Positions 17,754-18,855 of a stretch of 18,855 nucleotides of DNA are shown in pieces. Position 1 is the first letter of the stretch, and each line of letters starts with the position of its first letter. This DNA comes from an uncultured Roseiflexaceae bacterium (lineage in GTDB: Bacteria; Chloroflexota; Chloroflexia; Chloroflexales; Roseiflexaceae): the NCBI GenBank assembly GCA_937974195.1, contig CALJIC010000056.1, positions 1 to 18,855 of the forward strand, read 5' to 3'. Below the pieces are notes generated by a model. It had not been told where the DNA came from and did not search any database. It saw only the letters and a list, made by a program, of their open reading frames with translations. Both the position numbers and the translations under genes were made by a program.

Positions 17754-18569
17754 ATGCACCCCAACGGCGTCGTCACGCTTACGACCGACTTCGGCCTGTC
17801 GGACACCTACGTCGGGACGATGAAGGGCGTGATCCTCGGGATCGCGCCGCACGCGCGACTTGTAGACATAACGCACTCGGTCGGCCCACAGGAGATCCAC
17901 CAGGGGGCCTACATCGTCCAGAGCTTCTACGGCTACTTCCCGCCCGGCACCGTGCACCTGGTGGTGGTGGACCCGGGGGTCGGCACGGCGCGGCGGCCGA
18001 TCGTCCTCAGCATCCCGCAGGGGCTGTTCGTCGCGCCGGACAACGGGGTGCTGACGTACGTGTGGCGCGACGCGATCGAGCGCTGGGGGCGCGAGCAGGT
18101 GGTGGTCTACGAGATCGCCGAGCCGCGCTACTGGCTCGAGAGCGTCAGCAACACCTTCCACGGCCGCGACATCTTCGCGCCGGTGGCGGCGCACCTGGCG
18201 AACGGCGTGCCCCCGAGCGACATGGGGCCACGGCTGCCGGGCCTCACCGAGGCGACGCTCGAGCAGCCGACGATCGGGCGCGCCGGCGAGCTCGTCGGCC
18301 GGATCATCCACGTGGACCACTTCGGCAACTGCATCACCAACATCACCAAGCAGCACCTCTGCTCGTTCGGCAGCGGCGAGCGCATCGTCGCGCAGATCAT
18401 CGACCAGCGCATCCCCGGCCTCTACCGCACCTATGCCGACGGCTCGCCCGGCTCGCTGATCGCCCTGATCGGCAGCACCAACCGCCTGGAGCTGGCGGTG
18501 TGCAACGGCAACGCGGCGCGCACGCTCGGCGTCGGCATCGGGGACACGGTGAAGGTCTTCTCCGCGTAG
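17754..18569 (+). CDS. S-adenosylmethionine hydrolase (DUF62, SAM hydroxide adenosyltransferase)
   Basis: The 271-residue protein belongs to the SAM hydroxide adenosyltransferase family, which splits S-adenosylmethionine to adenosine and methionine and is related to fluorinases and chlorinases. The visible blocks are TTDFGLSDTYVGTMKG (10-25), DPGVGTARRP (73-82), APDNGVL (94-100), FHGRDIFAP (135-143) and HVDHFGNCITNI. Asp73, Arg80 and His136 would form the Asp-Arg-His triad known in the hydrolase branch. A fluorinase or chlorinase role is less likely because this triad is present. A GGAGG-type site precedes the ATG. The gene lies downstream of the GTPase and is followed by the tandem array, so it probably ends this transcript. 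Confidence 0.93.
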   Translation: MHPNGVVTLTTDFGLSDTYVGTMKGVILGIAPHARLVDITHSVGPQEIHQGAYIVQSFYGYFPPGTVHLVVVDPGVGTARRPIVLSIPQGLFVAPDNGVLTYVWRDAIERWGREQVVVYEIAEPRYWLESVSNTFHGRDIFAPVAAHLANGVPPSDMGPRLPGLTEATLEQPTIGRAGELVGRIIHVDHFGNCITNITKQHLCSFGSGERIVAQIIDQRIPGLYRTYADGSPGSLIALIGSTNRLELAVCNGNAARTLGVGIGDTVKVFSA

Positions 18570-18574
18570 GGCGG

Positions 18575-18855
18575 CCCGCTGGTGCGAAGTGGTGTGGCGG
18601 GCGCAGCTTCTCCACGTTCTCTTCCTTCTACCCGCTGGTGCGAAGTGGCGTGGCGGGCACAGCTTCTCCACGTCCTCTTCTACCCGCCGGTGCGAAGTGG
18701 TGTGGCGGGCGCAGCTTCTCCACGTCCTCTACCTTCTACCCGCTGGTGCGAAGTGGCGTGGCGGGCGCAGCTTCTCCACGTCCTCTACCTTCTACCCGCC
18801 GGTGCGAAGTGGCGTGGCGGGCGTGGTTTTCCGCAGGCGCTTTCCCGCCCGCTGG
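18575..18855. repeat. Tandem array of ~56-bp units at the window edge
   Basis: Units start at 18575, 18631, 18683, 18739 and 18795, each with CCCGC(C/T)GGTGCGAAGTGG. Their lengths are 56, 52, 56, 56 and about 53. The fifth unit diverges after about 29 nt, and the window's last eight bases are again CCCGCTGG, so the array probably continues. Each unit can fold CCCGCY/GGCGGG and CGTGG/CCACG stems. The C/T differences between units keep pairing through G-U. The lengths are not multiples of three, so it is not coding. Confidence 0.85.

Noticed and set aside
18575..18855. CRISPR array
   Set aside because: The whole unit is near-identical, including the putative spacers, and no cas gene is nearby.

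Overview
This is a GC-rich bacterial chromosome segment. It holds a complete-looking minus-strand arginine/carbamoyl-phosphate block and a separate plus-strand block running the other way. The mix of short hairpin-rich intergenic repeats, compact arg/car operon, stand-alone HisKA-like mini-proteins, dynamin-family GTPase and SAM hydrolase would fit a Chloroflexota-type genome. That placement is an inference from general gene style, not from a marker gene.

Left part (1-12823, minus strand, transcribed right to left): a sigma70-type promoter (12823-12795), a 34-codon arginine-rich leader peptide, an intrinsic terminator, then argC, argB, a short GNAT-type N-acetylglutamate synthase, carA, a small HisKA-like protein, carB, argG and argJ. 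A large multi-pass membrane protein comes last. ArgA/ArgJ, ArgB and ArgC carry out early ornithine synthesis, CarAB makes carbamoyl phosphate and ArgG makes argininosuccinate. argD, argF, argH and argR are not in the window.

The most interesting signal is the argC leader (12619-12823). It can be read as a ribosome-mediated arginine attenuator: an Arg-codon cluster lies over segment 1, segments 1:2 can pair (protector), 2:3 can pair (antiterminator, 9 perfect bp) and 3:4 form a terminator with a U5 tract. This would place arginine and carbamoyl-phosphate synthesis under a leader-peptide switch instead of, or beside, ArgR.

Right part (13105-18569, plus strand): a 112-aa orphan overlaps an S9-family prolyl-oligopeptidase-like peptidase by one base. 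After them come a 92-aa HisKA-fold-like protein in which Tyr sits where the phospho-accepting His would be, a dynamin-family GTPase, and an S-adenosylmethionine hydrolase (DUF62). The window ends in a tandem array of ~56-bp units.

A modular, hairpin-rich intergenic repeat occurs at 1-55, 8034-8270 and 12832-13030, with a fragment near 10584-10610.
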